Source of the DNA: Endozoicomonas euniceicola
GTDB taxonomy: Bacteria > Pseudomonadota > Gammaproteobacteria > Pseudomonadales > Endozoicomonadaceae
DNA: 64,000 nucleotides
Assembly (NCBI RefSeq): GCF_025562755.1
Contig: NZ_CP103300.1
Coordinates: 992,001 to 1,056,000 of the forward strand
Direction of reading: 5' to 3'
Shown: piece after piece, positions 1 through 9,668 of the stretch
Position numbering within the stretch: the first letter of the stretch is position 1
Layout of the letters: each line of letters starts with the position of its first letter
Translations under genes and position numbers: made by a program
The notes under the pieces: model-generated
Seen by the model: the letters and a program-made list of their open reading frames with translations, nothing else
Databases searched by the model: none
Told to the model about the DNA's origin: nothing

Positions 1-78
1 TATAGGCTATCGAAAACGGAGTATTTTCCAGATAACACCTCAGGGAAGTGGCTTGTCTCTATCGACACGGCAACATAA
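1..78 (+). CDS. C-terminal tail of an upstream gene (partial)
   Basis: Frame 1 is open from the first base and stops with TAA at 76-78, giving 25 residues that end in GKWLVSIDTAT. The stop lies 31 bp before ccoG, so this is probably the 3' end of the preceding gene. The tail does not resemble the end of CcoP, which often precedes ccoG. Too little is present to name a family, and chance openness is possible. Confidence 0.35.
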   Translation, partial: YRLSKTEYFPDNTSGKWLVSIDTAT

Positions 79-109
79 GAAGTCAAAATAAAGTGGTGTT
101 AACAGAACA

Positions 110-1519
110 ATGAAAAAAAAACCGCCTGACAATCAGCCAGAACTGATCGACCTGTACCAGAAGCCAGACCCGATCTATACCCGAAGTTTTAAAGGCTTTT
201 TTCGCAACCTCCGTCTGTGTGGGGCAGGTCTTCTTATTATCTTGTACTTCGGTACAGTCTGGGTGCAGACCAACGGGCAGCAACTGGTACTGTTTGATTT
301 ACCTGAACGAAAATTCCATATCTTTGGAGCCACCTTCTGGCCCCAGGATTTTGTTCTACTCTCCTGGCTACTGATCATCTGCGCTTTTGGCTTATTTGCC
401 ATCACTGTTTTTGCTGGCAGAGTCTGGTGTGGTTACACCTGCCCGCAGAGTGTCTTTACCTGGATTTTCATGTGGATTGAACGATTCACGGAGGGCGAAC
501 GAAACCATCGTATTAAACTCGACCGGCAGCCCATGTCCGGTAACAAAGTGCTCCGCAAGCTGGCCAAACATCTGCTGTGGTTACTGGTCGCTCTGGCCAC
601 CGGTCTGACCTTTGTCGGCTACTTCACCCCCATCAGACAGCTGGTTGCCGATCTTGCCGTTTGGCAGGTTCACCCCTGGGCCGCATTCTGGATTGCCTTT
701 TTCACGCTGGCTACCTATGGTAATGCGGGCTGGCTGCGGGAGCAGGTCTGTTTGTTGATGTGCCCTTACGCCCGTTTCCAGAGTGTGATGTTTGATAATG
801 ACACGCTGGTCGTTGCTTACGATCACAAGCGTGGTGAATCCAGGGGTGCCAGAAAGCGCAACAGTGACTATAAAGAAGCAGGACTGGGCGACTGTATCGA
901 CTGTCGGGTCTGTGTTCAGGTATGCCCCACTGGCATTGATATCCGGGACGGCTTGCAAATTGGCTGTATTGGTTGCGCCGCCTGTATTGATGCCTGTAAC
1001 AGCATTATGGATAAAATGGGGTACGAACAAGGACTGGTACGTTACACCACCGACAATCAGCTGGCTGGCCAACCGACTCACTGGTTACGCCCCCGGCTGA
1101 TCGGCTATGCCAGCGCATTGCTGGTGATGACGGGACTGTTTCTATGGACCCTGACCCATCGTAGCCCCCTTGAATTTGAAGTATTAAGGGATCGAAATGT
1201 GCTGTACCGAACCCTGCCGGGCGAGCGTATCGAAAATATCTTTACCCTGAAAATTGCCAACAAAACCGATCAGGATCAGCCCCTCACCCTGAGTTTTTCC
1301 GGCATTCCTGATTTACGCTCAGAAAGTCAGACAACATTTGTCGTCAACTCCGGTGAGGTCGCAGAACAGATTATACAGTTATCTGCACCTGTAGCTGAGC
1401 TGAAAGCACCGGGGCTGGATATTGAGTTTATTCTCACTAACCAGACATCTGACTCAATATCAGCCAGCTCAGACAGCCGGTTCATCTCACCGGTAAAACA
1501 CCCACCGGTAAAACAATGA
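110..1519 (+). CDS. ccoG: CcoG/RdxA/FixG, cytochrome cbb3 oxidase accessory Fe-S protein
   Basis: A 469-aa polytopic membrane protein. Helices are visible at about residues 33-55, 84-105, 155-175, 185-205 and 338-355. Between the last two lies a dicluster ferredoxin region with two Cys motifs (CIDCRVCVQVCP and CIGCAACIDACN) that fit two 4Fe-4S clusters. The C-terminal 110 residues look like the Ig-like FixG domain. In this family CcoG handles copper reduction and delivery for the cbb3 oxidase at the inner membrane. It heads ccoG-fixH-ccoI-ccoS, all on one strand with short gaps. Length and order are typical. The structural genes ccoNOP are not in the window. Confidence 0.95.
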   Translation: MKKKPPDNQPELIDLYQKPDPIYTRSFKGFFRNLRLCGAGLLIILYFGTVWVQTNGQQLVLFDLPERKFHIFGATFWPQDFVLLSWLLIICAFGLFAITVFAGRVWCGYTCPQSVFTWIFMWIERFTEGERNHRIKLDRQPMSGNKVLRKLAKHLLWLLVALATGLTFVGYFTPIRQLVADLAVWQVHPWAAFWIAFFTLATYGNAGWLREQVCLLMCPYARFQSVMFDNDTLVVAYDHKRGESRGARKRNSDYKEAGLGDCIDCRVCVQVCPTGIDIRDGLQIGCIGCAACIDACNSIMDKMGYEQGLVRYTTDNQLAGQPTHWLRPRLIGYASALLVMTGLFLWTLTHRSPLEFEVLRDRNVLYRTLPGERIENIFTLKIANKTDQDQPLTLSFSGIPDLRSESQTTFVVNSGEVAEQIIQLSAPVAELKAPGLDIEFILTNQTSDSISASSDSRFISPVKHPPVKQ

Positions 1520-1535
1520 TAAAAGGAAGCAGTAC

Positions 1536-2090
1536 ATGACCCACCCGACAAACCATGAGCCCTTCACCCCCTGGTACAAAGAGCCCTGGGTCTGGGCAAT
1601 CATCGGGCTGCTGTTAACGACCTTTATCTGGGGCGGTTACCGGATTTATTACGCTTTCAAAATACAAGACAGTGTTGTGGTGGATGATTATTACAAGAAC
1701 GGCAAAGCCATCAACCAGGATTTAACCCGCGACCAGAATGCCGCAGACCTGAATATCTCAGCACGGCTGATTATTGATGAACTGATGGGTGAAGTGCGGG
1801 TAACCGTCCAGGGCGATGCTGAAAAGTGGCCGTCCTCTCTGAAACTAAGCCTGCTCTCTCCGGCCTTTGCTGACCATGACAACGTTATCACCCTGAAACA
1901 AGGCATTACCCGAACCTCAACTGTCGTTTATGTCGGGCAGACCGACAAGGCCGTTTCCGGCAAAACCTATATTCAACTGGAAACCATTGATGAACTGATT
2001 CCGGAAGTCGGCTACCAGACTGGCTGGCGCCTGAACCAGACTCATACTCTTGAGCCCGGAGCCGCTGTGCTGCTGCAACCACAACCTTGA
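1536..2090 (+). CDS. ccoH: FixH/CcoH family cbb3 assembly protein
   Basis: A 184-aa protein with a proline-rich N-terminus (PWYKEPWVWAI), one membrane anchor at about residues 19-40 and a periplasmic domain that begins with the family signature VVDDYYKNGKAIN. FixH/CcoH proteins stabilise cbb3 assembly intermediates and work with the copper ATPase CcoI. The start at 1536 lies 16 bp after ccoG, with AAGGAAGC at the right spacing. It is followed 16 bp later by ccoI, so the four genes are probably one transcript. Position and motif make the assignment firm despite low overall conservation in the family. Confidence 0.9.
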   Translation: MTHPTNHEPFTPWYKEPWVWAIIGLLLTTFIWGGYRIYYAFKIQDSVVVDDYYKNGKAINQDLTRDQNAADLNISARLIIDELMGEVRVTVQGDAEKWPSSLKLSLLSPAFADHDNVITLKQGITRTSTVVYVGQTDKAVSGKTYIQLETIDELIPEVGYQTGWRLNQTHTLEPGAAVLLQPQP

Positions 2091-2106
2091 GGCTCCGGGG
2101 TAAACC

Positions 2107-4587
2107 ATGAGCAAAGACAACCACCACTGCTTTCACTGTCACCTGCCCATTCCCGGCACTCCCCCTTTTCACGCAGAAGTTCACGGGATACAGCAACCTA
2201 TGTGCTGCCCCGGCTGCAAGGCCGTCACTGAAGCCATTATTGCCGGAGGTCTGAACAGTTATTACCAGCACCGTACCGATCCGGGGCTACAGGCCAGCAG
2301 CATTACTCAGCGGCTACAGGAAGAGTTACTGATTTACGACAGAGACGAGATACAGAACGAGTTTGTGATTGCCGTTGATTCCTCCCTTAAACAGGCCAGC
2401 CTGTTAATTGAAGGTATTACCTGTGCCGCCTGTATCTGGCTACTGGAGAACCATATCGGCACCCTGGCCGGGGTTGACCGGATCAGCGTCAATCTCAGCA
2501 CCCATGAAGCCCAGGTGATCTGGAACCCGGAGCAGATACCCCTGAGTACCCTGCTGCTGCATATTCACCGCATTGGTTACAAAGCCCACCCCTGGCGCGC
2601 GGATCGTCAGGAAGCCCTGCTAAAAGAAGAAAACCGTCGTTTTATCCGACGGCTGGCACTGGCGGGCATTGGCACCATGCAGGTGATGATGTATGCCATT
2701 GCCCTTTATTCAGGGGCGATTACGAATGACATGGGTGACGCTTACCGTGATTTTATCCGTTATATCAGCGCCCTGGTGGCAACGCCGGTTATCCTTTACT
2801 CTGCCGTACCTTTCTTTAAAGCAGCCCTGCGTGATCTCAGGGTTCGTCATCTGAGCATGGATGTGCCGGTTTCCATCGCCATTGGCGGTGCTTATGTGGC
2901 GAGTTTGTGGGCCACTATAAACGGCAGTGGCGAGGTTTATTTTGATTCGGTGTCCATGTTCACTTTCTTTCTGCTGACAGGTCGCTACCTGGAACTGCGA
3001 GCCAGGCATGCCACATCAAGAGCCGCAAGGGCTCTGCAAAACCTGTTGCCTTCCAGCTGTCTGAAACAAGTTGATGGTGAATTTGTACGGGTTCCGGCAA
3101 AAGAACTGCAAAAAAACGACTTTGTTCGTGTTTTACCGGGCGACTCGGTTCCCGCTGACGGCATTATCACCCGAGGCAGCAGCCGTTTTGACGAATCCAT
3201 GCTGACCGGCGAAAACCGCCCGGTTGCTCATAACAGTGGTGACATCGTAATAGGCGGCAGTCTTAATGTAGAAAACGCCATAGAGCTGAAGGTGACACAG
3301 ACCGGCGCGGAAACCCGTATGTCTGCCATTATGCAGCTGCTTAACCATGCCCGGCACGACAAACCGGCCGTTGCCCGAATGGCTGACCGGGTCGCCGCCT
3401 GGTTTGTGGCCTCGGTGCTGATCGTTGCCATCACCGTCTACTGGTACTGGTCCTCAGTGGCTACCGAAGACGCTTTCTGGATCACCCTGTCAGTACTGGT
3501 TGTCACCTGTCCCTGCGCTCTGTCACTGGCCACGCCGACAGCGCTGACTGCCGCCACCGGGCATTTACACCAGCTCGGTTTCCTGATTACCAAAGGTCAT
3601 GTTCTGGAAGGTCTGGAAAAGATTACCCATGTTGTCTTTGACAAAACAGGTACGCTGACCCGAGGGAATATAGAGCTGAGTGAAGTGCGTATGGTTAGCC
3701 AGAGTCACTCAGAAAGCGATGTAATGCAAATTGCTGCGGCGCTGGAAGCTCATTCCGAACACCCCATTGCAGAAGCTTTTCGTACCGTCACTTCAGCGTT
3801 ATCAGCACAGAAAGTAAAGACTTACACCGCCCAAGGCATTGAGGGTGTGATAGACGACAATATTTACCGGATTGGCAGGCCCGATTTCTGCCTGCCGGAA
3901 AACAGCCCACAAAGACCAGAAGGCACGGGTCAATGGTTGCTGCTCAGCCAGAACCAGACAGCCCTGTGCTGGTTTCGGATGATGGACGACAGCTTGCGTC
4001 AGGAAGCCAACGAGGTAGTCAGCCAGCTACAAAAGCGTGGCATAACCGTCACGCTACTCAGCGGCGATCAGACAACAGTGGTCGCCAGAGTGGCTGAGCA
4101 ACTGAATATCAAACACTGGCAGGCGCAGACGAGTCCCGATGACAAGCTTGAGTTTATTAAACAGCAACAACAAAGGGGTGAACGGGTGCTGATGGTGGGC
4201 GACGGCATTAACGATGTTCCGGTTCTGGCCGGTGCTGATATCTCTCTGGCAATGGGTACCGCTTCTGATCTGGCCAAAACCAGTGCCGATGCGGTTCTGC
4301 TATCTAACGACTTGAGTCGTTTACTGGATGCCTGGCAGCTGGCCCGTAGAACCCGTTTAATCATTCGCCAGAATCTGGCCTGGTCACTGCTGTATAACCT
4401 GAGCGCACTGCCTCTGGCAGCAGCAGGACTGATTGCCCCCTGGATGGCAGCCATCGGTATGGCCCTGAGTTCACTGGTGGTGGTGGGTAATGCCCTGCGC
4501 CTGAGTGGACGGCAGAAACCCGGTCACTTCCGGAAATCGGAGCGTTCAGAAGCAATCCCTGCATACAACCCGGCCATAAGGATTTAA
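2107..4587 (+). CDS. ccoI: CcoI/FixI copper-exporting P1B-type ATPase
   Basis: An 826-aa P1B ATPase. The N-terminus has a Cys-rich metal-binding part (CFHCHLP, CCPGCKA) and then a heavy-metal-associated domain with GITCAACIW near residue 103. The core has the TGEN actuator motif, the CPC copper motif (VVTCPCALS), the DKTGTLT phosphorylation loop and GDGINDVPVL. CcoI-type ATPases export copper towards the periplasm for the CuB site of cbb3 oxidase. The 84-residue N-terminal extension and the position between fixH and ccoS separate it from the zntA-type ATPase at the right of the window. Confidence 0.95.
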   Translation: MSKDNHHCFHCHLPIPGTPPFHAEVHGIQQPMCCPGCKAVTEAIIAGGLNSYYQHRTDPGLQASSITQRLQEELLIYDRDEIQNEFVIAVDSSLKQASLLIEGITCAACIWLLENHIGTLAGVDRISVNLSTHEAQVIWNPEQIPLSTLLLHIHRIGYKAHPWRADRQEALLKEENRRFIRRLALAGIGTMQVMMYAIALYSGAITNDMGDAYRDFIRYISALVATPVILYSAVPFFKAALRDLRVRHLSMDVPVSIAIGGAYVASLWATINGSGEVYFDSVSMFTFFLLTGRYLELRARHATSRAARALQNLLPSSCLKQVDGEFVRVPAKELQKNDFVRVLPGDSVPADGIITRGSSRFDESMLTGENRPVAHNSGDIVIGGSLNVENAIELKVTQTGAETRMSAIMQLLNHARHDKPAVARMADRVAAWFVASVLIVAITVYWYWSSVATEDAFWITLSVLVVTCPCALSLATPTALTAATGHLHQLGFLITKGHVLEGLEKITHVVFDKTGTLTRGNIELSEVRMVSQSHSESDVMQIAAALEAHSEHPIAEAFRTVTSALSAQKVKTYTAQGIEGVIDDNIYRIGRPDFCLPENSPQRPEGTGQWLLLSQNQTALCWFRMMDDSLRQEANEVVSQLQKRGITVTLLSGDQTTVVARVAEQLNIKHWQAQTSPDDKLEFIKQQQQRGERVLMVGDGINDVPVLAGADISLAMGTASDLAKTSADAVLLSNDLSRLLDAWQLARRTRLIIRQNLAWSLLYNLSALPLAAAGLIAPWMAAIGMALSSLVVVGNALRLSGRQKPGHFRKSERSEAIPAYNPAIRI

Positions 4588-4589
4588 AC

Positions 4590-4790
4590 ATGGAAAGCCT
4601 GTTTATTCTTATCCCGCTTGCCGTTCTGTTTATTGCCCTTGCCGTCCGGGTGTTTTTCTGGGCCGTAGACAGTGGGCAGTTTGATGACCTCGAAGGTCCC
4701 GCTCATAGCATTCTTTATGAAGACAAAACAATAAAGCCAGAAACTGACGCATGTCAGGGTAGTGAGAAAAAAAAGCCTTTAGAATCATAA
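4590..4790 (+). CDS. ccoS: CcoS, cbb3 oxidase maturation small membrane protein
   Basis: A 66-aa protein with a single N-terminal helix (residues 2-24) followed by the family signature WAVDSGQFDDLEGPAHSIL. CcoS is needed for haem and copper insertion into the cbb3 oxidase. The ATG lies 2 bp after the ccoI stop, so translation is likely coupled. The tail is charged (SEKKK) and cytoplasmic. Size and order are typical. Confidence 0.95.
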   Translation: MESLFILIPLAVLFIALAVRVFFWAVDSGQFDDLEGPAHSILYEDKTIKPETDACQGSEKKKPLES

Positions 4791-4861
4791 TTATGCAAAA
4801 CAAATGATATTTATGATAATAATAAATTAATGAATATATTGAGATGGAGCTAAGCCATACC

Positions 4862-5566
4862 ATGCCTGTTTATCTGACCGCGCTCAGTATCGGACTGCTG
4901 GGCAGCGCTCACTGCATTGGCATGTGTGGCGGTATTACCTCAGCGTTAAGTCTGTCGCTTCAGGGCAAAAGTCGCTGGCAGACAACGGTCTTAATGCTGA
5001 CCTATCACCTGGGCAGGATAGGTAGTTATGCACTGGCTGGTTTTATTCTGGGTAGTATTGGCTGGTACCTGGGCGACCTCAGTCGTGGGCTTCATCTGGC
5101 TTTGCGCAGTGTCGCAGGCATTATGCTGATCGCCATGGGGCTTTATATTAGCGGTTGGTGGCGGGGCCTGATGCGTCTGGAACAGCTTGGCGGACGACTT
5201 TGGAAACATATTCAGCCAATAGCCAGTGGTTTACTGCCGGTTCGAAACCTGCCCAATGCTTTGGCTTTAGGCAGCCTCTGGGGCTGGCTTCCCTGCGGAA
5301 TGGTGTACAGTACACTGGTCTGGAGTGCCACCCAGGGCAATGCTTTGCAATCGGCTTTATTGATGTGCCTGTTTGGACTTGGTACCTTGCCTGCGGTCTT
5401 TTTAACCGGCCTGTTTGCCAGACAGTTAACCTCTGTGATTCAGGCTGCCGCTACCCGCAATATTGCGGGAGTATTAATGATCCTGTTTGGACTCTGGGCT
5501 ATTCCAGGTCCACATCAAAAATGGGTCATGTCTTTCCTGACCATAGGCTCCACAAGCTGTCATTAA
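4862..5566 (+). CDS. SafE/UreH-like sulfite exporter-family membrane protein
   Basis: A 234-aa polytopic protein with about six helices. The N-terminal GSAHCIGMCGGI motif is characteristic of the TauE/SafE (UreH-domain) proteins commonly found after ccoS. These are thought to act in metal or thiol transport during cbb3 biogenesis, but the substrate is not settled. I chose ATG 4862 because the protein then starts directly with the first helix. An upstream ATG at 4844 would add six residues. It lies 71 bp after ccoS, in an AT-rich gap without an obvious terminator, so co-transcription is likely. Confidence 0.8.
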   Translation: MPVYLTALSIGLLGSAHCIGMCGGITSALSLSLQGKSRWQTTVLMLTYHLGRIGSYALAGFILGSIGWYLGDLSRGLHLALRSVAGIMLIAMGLYISGWWRGLMRLEQLGGRLWKHIQPIASGLLPVRNLPNALALGSLWGWLPCGMVYSTLVWSATQGNALQSALLMCLFGLGTLPAVFLTGLFARQLTSVIQAAATRNIAGVLMILFGLWAIPGPHQKWVMSFLTIGSTSCH

Positions 5567-5638
5567 AAAAGCCTGCACTCTCACCTACCTGACCCTGATC
5601 AATTAAATTTGCGAAACGCAAACTGCGCCACCTACCTA

Positions 5639-5652
5639 TTGACATATATCAA
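5639..5652 (+). promoter_or_regulatory. FNR/ANR box upstream of hemN
   Basis: TTGACATATATCAA matches the FNR consensus TTGAT-N4-ATCAA at 9 of 10 positions. It lies 91 bp before the hemN ATG. A TATAAT hexamer sits downstream at 5686-5691. Activation of hemN by FNR in low oxygen is the usual arrangement, and fnr itself is 4 kb away. Confidence 0.75.
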
Positions 5653-5743
5653 TTGCACCTTTGCGTTCATTTCATAGACTGGAACTATAATTGACAAGAG
5701 CCATGACAGACTAATGACCTGGTAAAAACAAACGAGAAAAACT

Positions 5744-7129
5744 ATGAATAATGCACCCGTGTGGGATACAGGTCTGATCAACAAGTACGACCTGTCAGGA
5801 CCACGCTATACCTCTTACCCAACGGCAGTTGAGTTTTCTGACGACTTTGACCGACAGTACTACCAGTCCAGCGCCTGGCTCAGCTCAGCCACTGGCAAAC
5901 CTCTGTCACTGTATTTCCATATTCCGTTTTGCCAGCACGTTTGTTACTACTGTGCCTGCAACAAGATTGTCACCAAACGCAGGGAGCAGGCAGACACTTA
6001 CCTGAATTATCTGTTCAAAGAAATTGAACTCCAGGCAGACCTGTATAATGAAGAACAGGAAGTACAACAGCTGCATCTTGGGGGCGGCACGCCCACTTTC
6101 CTTAATCAGGAACAGATTTCAGCGTTGATCAACAAGGTATCTGAACACTTTAAACTGTCTCATGGTAATGATATCGATTATTCCATTGAGCTGGACCCTC
6201 GTGAAGTAGACTGGCCCATGATGTCGACATTACGCGACCTGGGTTTCAGCCGCATCAGCATTGGCGTTCAGGATCTTGACCCCGGGGTGCAGCAAGCGGT
6301 TAACCGGGTACAGTGCGAAACGCAAATTAAATCCGTTCTTGACGCTGCCCGTACCATGGCATTCAAATCGGTTCATATGGACCTGATCTATGGCCTGCCG
6401 CACCAGACCCTCGACGGATTCCTGACCACCATTGACAAGGTGATTGCGATGCAGCCGGATCGGCTGTCACTGTTTAATTACGCTCACCTGCCCCATCGCT
6501 TTATGCCCCAGCGTCGTATAAATGAAAGTGACCTGCCGCCTGCTGATGTCAAACTTCAGATTCTGCAACAGGCAACCCGCAAGTTACTGGACAGTGGCTA
6601 TGTTTATATTGGGATGGATCACTTCGCCCTACCCGATGACGAGCTGGCAATGGCGCAGGAAGACGGCACTCTGCATCGCAACTTTCAGGGTTATACCACG
6701 CACAGCCAGTGTGATCTGGTCGGCATGGGCGTATCGTCTATCAGTAAGGTGGGCAACACCTATGTCCAGAACCATACTGATATGACTGAATACCAGTCGG
6801 CCCTGGAGCAAAACCTGCTGCCCATTAAGCGCGGTCTGAAAATGAACAAAGACGACCGGATTCGTCAGCGTGTCATTAATGAGCTGATCTGCCATTTCAG
6901 AATGGAGCCGGCAAAAATCGAACAACAATATACTATTGATTTTCCCAGCTACTTTCTGTCTGAACTGATCAATTTAAAGCCTCTGGAACAGGACGGCCTG
7001 ATCACCATCACCCCCGAAGCGCTGGAAGTTTCACCAGCAGGCAAATTGTTGATACGAAATATCTGTATGATGTTTGACCAGTATTACCAGAAACAAAAGA
7101 ATATGAAGTTTTTTTCTAAAACCATTTAG
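5744..7129 (+). CDS. hemN: Oxygen-independent coproporphyrinogen III dehydrogenase
   Basis: A 461-aa radical SAM enzyme. It converts coproporphyrinogen III to protoporphyrinogen IX in the cytoplasm without oxygen. The cluster motif is visible at residues 63-72 (C63, C67, C70, plus C72 as in HemN), followed by the GGGTPTFL glycine-rich SAM-binding segment and the C-terminal HemN domain. Length matches E. coli HemN, not the shorter HemW-like proteins. It follows the cbb3 maturation genes and has its own FNR box. Confidence 0.96.
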   Translation: MNNAPVWDTGLINKYDLSGPRYTSYPTAVEFSDDFDRQYYQSSAWLSSATGKPLSLYFHIPFCQHVCYYCACNKIVTKRREQADTYLNYLFKEIELQADLYNEEQEVQQLHLGGGTPTFLNQEQISALINKVSEHFKLSHGNDIDYSIELDPREVDWPMMSTLRDLGFSRISIGVQDLDPGVQQAVNRVQCETQIKSVLDAARTMAFKSVHMDLIYGLPHQTLDGFLTTIDKVIAMQPDRLSLFNYAHLPHRFMPQRRINESDLPPADVKLQILQQATRKLLDSGYVYIGMDHFALPDDELAMAQEDGTLHRNFQGYTTHSQCDLVGMGVSSISKVGNTYVQNHTDMTEYQSALEQNLLPIKRGLKMNKDDRIRQRVINELICHFRMEPAKIEQQYTIDFPSYFLSELINLKPLEQDGLITITPEALEVSPAGKLLIRNICMMFDQYYQKQKNMKFFSKTI

Positions 7130-7146
7130 CCTGATTGGTAATCAGG
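7130..7146 (+). terminator. Short hairpin after hemN
   Basis: CCTGATT-GGT-AATCAGG is a perfect 7-bp stem with a 3-nt loop starting right after the hemN stop. No T-run follows, so it may be a weak terminator or a transcript-end stabiliser between hemN and the convergent gene. Confidence 0.35.
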
Positions 7147-7187
7147 TACCTGAAGGGCAGCAAGTCTCATGGAAGGAGACACGAACG

Positions 7188-9257
7188 TTAGTCGGGCAAG
7201 TTTTTGTGTAATTGTTCCAATGTTGGCACCACTACCTCGCTTCCCTCTTTTGTCTCATGAAGGAAAAAGCCAGGGTTCCGGGTAAGAGTAGATATCATGG
7301 TTTTGCGTGCATGCGCTTGACCCTCGGAAAAACGATGCTTATCGGCGAGCAATTGGTTGTATTCTGTTTCAAGCGGCCCGGAGACGCGAAATTTAGATCT
7401 TACCGGAGGATTTGGTATCGACCACAGAAGCCGTTTTATCTTGGCCATGTCATCACCTGAGACAAGTGGGGTAAGTGCCTGGGTCAGCTGCGCCCTCGGC
7501 CAGAAAGAAGCATCCCTGTTATTGATAAATGTTGCAATGGAGGCTGCTGCCATAATGGCATCAGAGGCCTTTAAAGATTCAATCTTCCTGACGCTACTGA
7601 CATGGACAGTATCGGGTGGTGTCTCGTTCAGCAACCCACCTACATACTGGGAGCCAATCATTGCAATCAAGGAAGCGGAAACAATATTAAAGGTTTGATC
7701 GTACTTGTTTTTTTCTTCTTCGTACTGATTTCCGGCTTCCTGTAGAGAACGTTCCCTTTCTCTGTTTAGCTCATCGTGCTGAAAATTCTGAAACCTGCTG
7801 GTGACTTTCTCCAGATTCTCACGAATCATGCTTTCTGCCTGCTGAGCCCGGACAAGACTGTTTGCGATATCTTGCCTGATTTTCTTAAGTGCGCTTACCG
7901 ATGCAGGCTTCAGGCTACTACGCAACCAGCTAAGCGCAGAAAAGGCCACGACTCCACCGGCTGCGGCTCCCAAGGCAACAGGATTAATGTTGCTTCCTCT
8001 CTTTTCCAACAGCTGTTGGAATCTTTCGTCGCTGCCGTTGGCAATCATGTCACCTGCTTTTGCACCCGCCACCATTGCCCCCGCAGTCACCAGAGCCTGA
8101 GGACCCCATCGTCTTTTAGTACCTTCATTTATATCATAACGATAAAAGTATCCTGTTAAACCACTTTCCGGGTCATCCGGGCCAGCCTGTAAGTTTTGGG
8201 CTTCATCATCTGGTGAAGAAATAACATAGCCACAGAACGATTCAGAAGAGGTCGCGGCTCCTTCATTCTGGCTCGTTCCAGTGGCTCCACTACCACTGTT
8301 GTCAGAGTTGGGCAAGTACTGTATCAGCTGGTTAACCTCGTCGGAACTTTTACTGAGTATCACCCCGGTTTCAGGGAGTAAGTCAAAGTGGTCGCTATCT
8401 TTTATAGTAAATCGTCTCAGACTTCCACCCGACTGGATACTCTCCAGATTGTCCTGAAACTCCTTCTCTTCTTCCCGGGAGTGCCCGTTAATAAGCTTGA
8501 AGTGAATACTGGAAAGTTTTTGAGAATCATCGCTCTCATGATTAACAATAAGCCTGATTCGGGCATTATCGTATTTTTGGCTACCTGGCCTGTCATGAGT
8601 TATGCCTGGCATTTCGGTCACTGCCCTCAATATTTCAGATCTCTTTTCCAGAGCCTCATGAACCCTTTCTTCGTGTTCAAAGGACTGTCGTATTTCCTTT
8701 CCCATTTTGCTTTCCTGAGCGGTTAAGGATGAAAAGCCGTTGTCTTTATCCGGTTCTGGCCAGCGTCCCAGCTGAATATCTATTGTCTGAAAAGCCGTTA
8801 TCTGTACATGGTTTATATGAGAAACCGGAAGACTGATAGTCACTTCTTTGTGAATGCCAGTCTGGTTAAAGCATGACCACAGATTATCCTGACCGTCAGC
8901 AGTGTTTGGTGCGGAAAAACAGTGTGTATCCCCTTCGACAGCCAGCTTTTTCGCTCGAACCTGTATAGGATCGGGGCTGCTGACTCTGGCTTGCTCCGGT
9001 GACGGGTATTGTGAAAGACTGAGAGAGTCCCACCCCTGAGTGACATAACGCATCAGCGGCAGCAAAGTGATAACAGCAAGTTGATTTTTATGGTTGTTAG
9101 CTGGAATGGTTGACGCTTTGACCGTAGCAGCAAAAAAGAAACAATAAATAATCAGAAAGCTCACAGCCTGTATGCGTTTTTTCCGGAAACCACTGTTAGA
9201 ATGCAACGTCCCGCCTTTGTACAATTTTGAACATAAGTCAGTGCTTGCAAGACCCAT
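7188..9257 (-). CDS. Large unknown membrane/secreted protein, 689 aa
   Basis: I do not recognise this family. I chose ATG 9257 because AGGAGAG sits at ideal spacing before it; the frame is open to an upstream ATG at 9323. The N-terminus has a positively charged stretch and then one hydrophobic segment (SFLIIYCFFFAATVKAS), like a signal sequence or anchor. The middle is acidic and polar with low-complexity SGSGATGTSQ, then two Ala/Gly-rich hydrophobic segments, then a coiled-coil stretch rich in E, R and Q at about residues 480-550, and another small hydrophobic segment. The layout recalls host-directed or surface proteins of symbionts, but no function can be assigned. It is convergent with hemN. 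Confidence 0.75.
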   Translation of the reverse strand: MGLASTDLCSKLYKGGTLHSNSGFRKKRIQAVSFLIIYCFFFAATVKASTIPANNHKNQLAVITLLPLMRYVTQGWDSLSLSQYPSPEQARVSSPDPIQVRAKKLAVEGDTHCFSAPNTADGQDNLWSCFNQTGIHKEVTISLPVSHINHVQITAFQTIDIQLGRWPEPDKDNGFSSLTAQESKMGKEIRQSFEHEERVHEALEKRSEILRAVTEMPGITHDRPGSQKYDNARIRLIVNHESDDSQKLSSIHFKLINGHSREEEKEFQDNLESIQSGGSLRRFTIKDSDHFDLLPETGVILSKSSDEVNQLIQYLPNSDNSGSGATGTSQNEGAATSSESFCGYVISSPDDEAQNLQAGPDDPESGLTGYFYRYDINEGTKRRWGPQALVTAGAMVAGAKAGDMIANGSDERFQQLLEKRGSNINPVALGAAAGGVVAFSALSWLRSSLKPASVSALKKIRQDIANSLVRAQQAESMIRENLEKVTSRFQNFQHDELNRERERSLQEAGNQYEEEKNKYDQTFNIVSASLIAMIGSQYVGGLLNETPPDTVHVSSVRKIESLKASDAIMAAASIATFINNRDASFWPRAQLTQALTPLVSGDDMAKIKRLLWSIPNPPVRSKFRVSGPLETEYNQLLADKHRFSEGQAHARKTMISTLTRNPGFFLHETKEGSEVVVPTLEQLHKNLPD

Positions 9258-9668
9258 TGATCTCTCCTGTTGATTTATGGAGGTTTCTGTAGCAAAGGGG
9301 GCGATTGCTGCAGTAATTTTCATTGTTTATATGACACCATAAAGGAAGAGGACACTTCATTTGTTGTATGCAGCTTAAGAAAAATAGCCACTAACAGTAA
9401 TAATGCCAGTTTTTACAAAAGTGCCGTAAGCTCTCGCACAGTCGGGCGGGGTTAACACAAAAAATCGCAAATGCCCTTTTCAAAACCCCAAAAAGAACAA
9501 AGCATTCGCCAATACGGTCAGTTATTAACCGCAACCCGGTGCGACTTACCGAACCAATCGCAGAAAAACGATCAATATCAACACTGTAAGTCAATATTTC
9601 ACTTACACTTTCAGGCTATTTTCCATAAAATAGCCAGTGTTTTGCATTTAAGACCTTGAGGGCACTCG
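9258..9668. other. Intergenic region between the divergent unknown gene and fnr
   Basis: About 410 bp with no convincing gene. It must contain the promoters of the leftward 689-aa gene and of fnr. One FNR-like site is listed separately. Small open frames here lack ribosome sites. Confidence 0.5.
9568..9581 (-). promoter_or_regulatory. Possible FNR autoregulatory site upstream of fnr
   Basis: On the minus strand the site reads TTGATATTGATCGT, giving a full left half-site (TTGAT) and 3 of 5 in the right half. It lies about 90 bp upstream of the fnr ATG. Negative autoregulation of fnr is known in E. coli. This match is imperfect. Confidence 0.35.

Noticed and set aside
581..1081. A 166-aa minus-strand frame inside ccoG
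   Set aside because: It is antisense to the strongly conserved ferredoxin and membrane part of ccoG.
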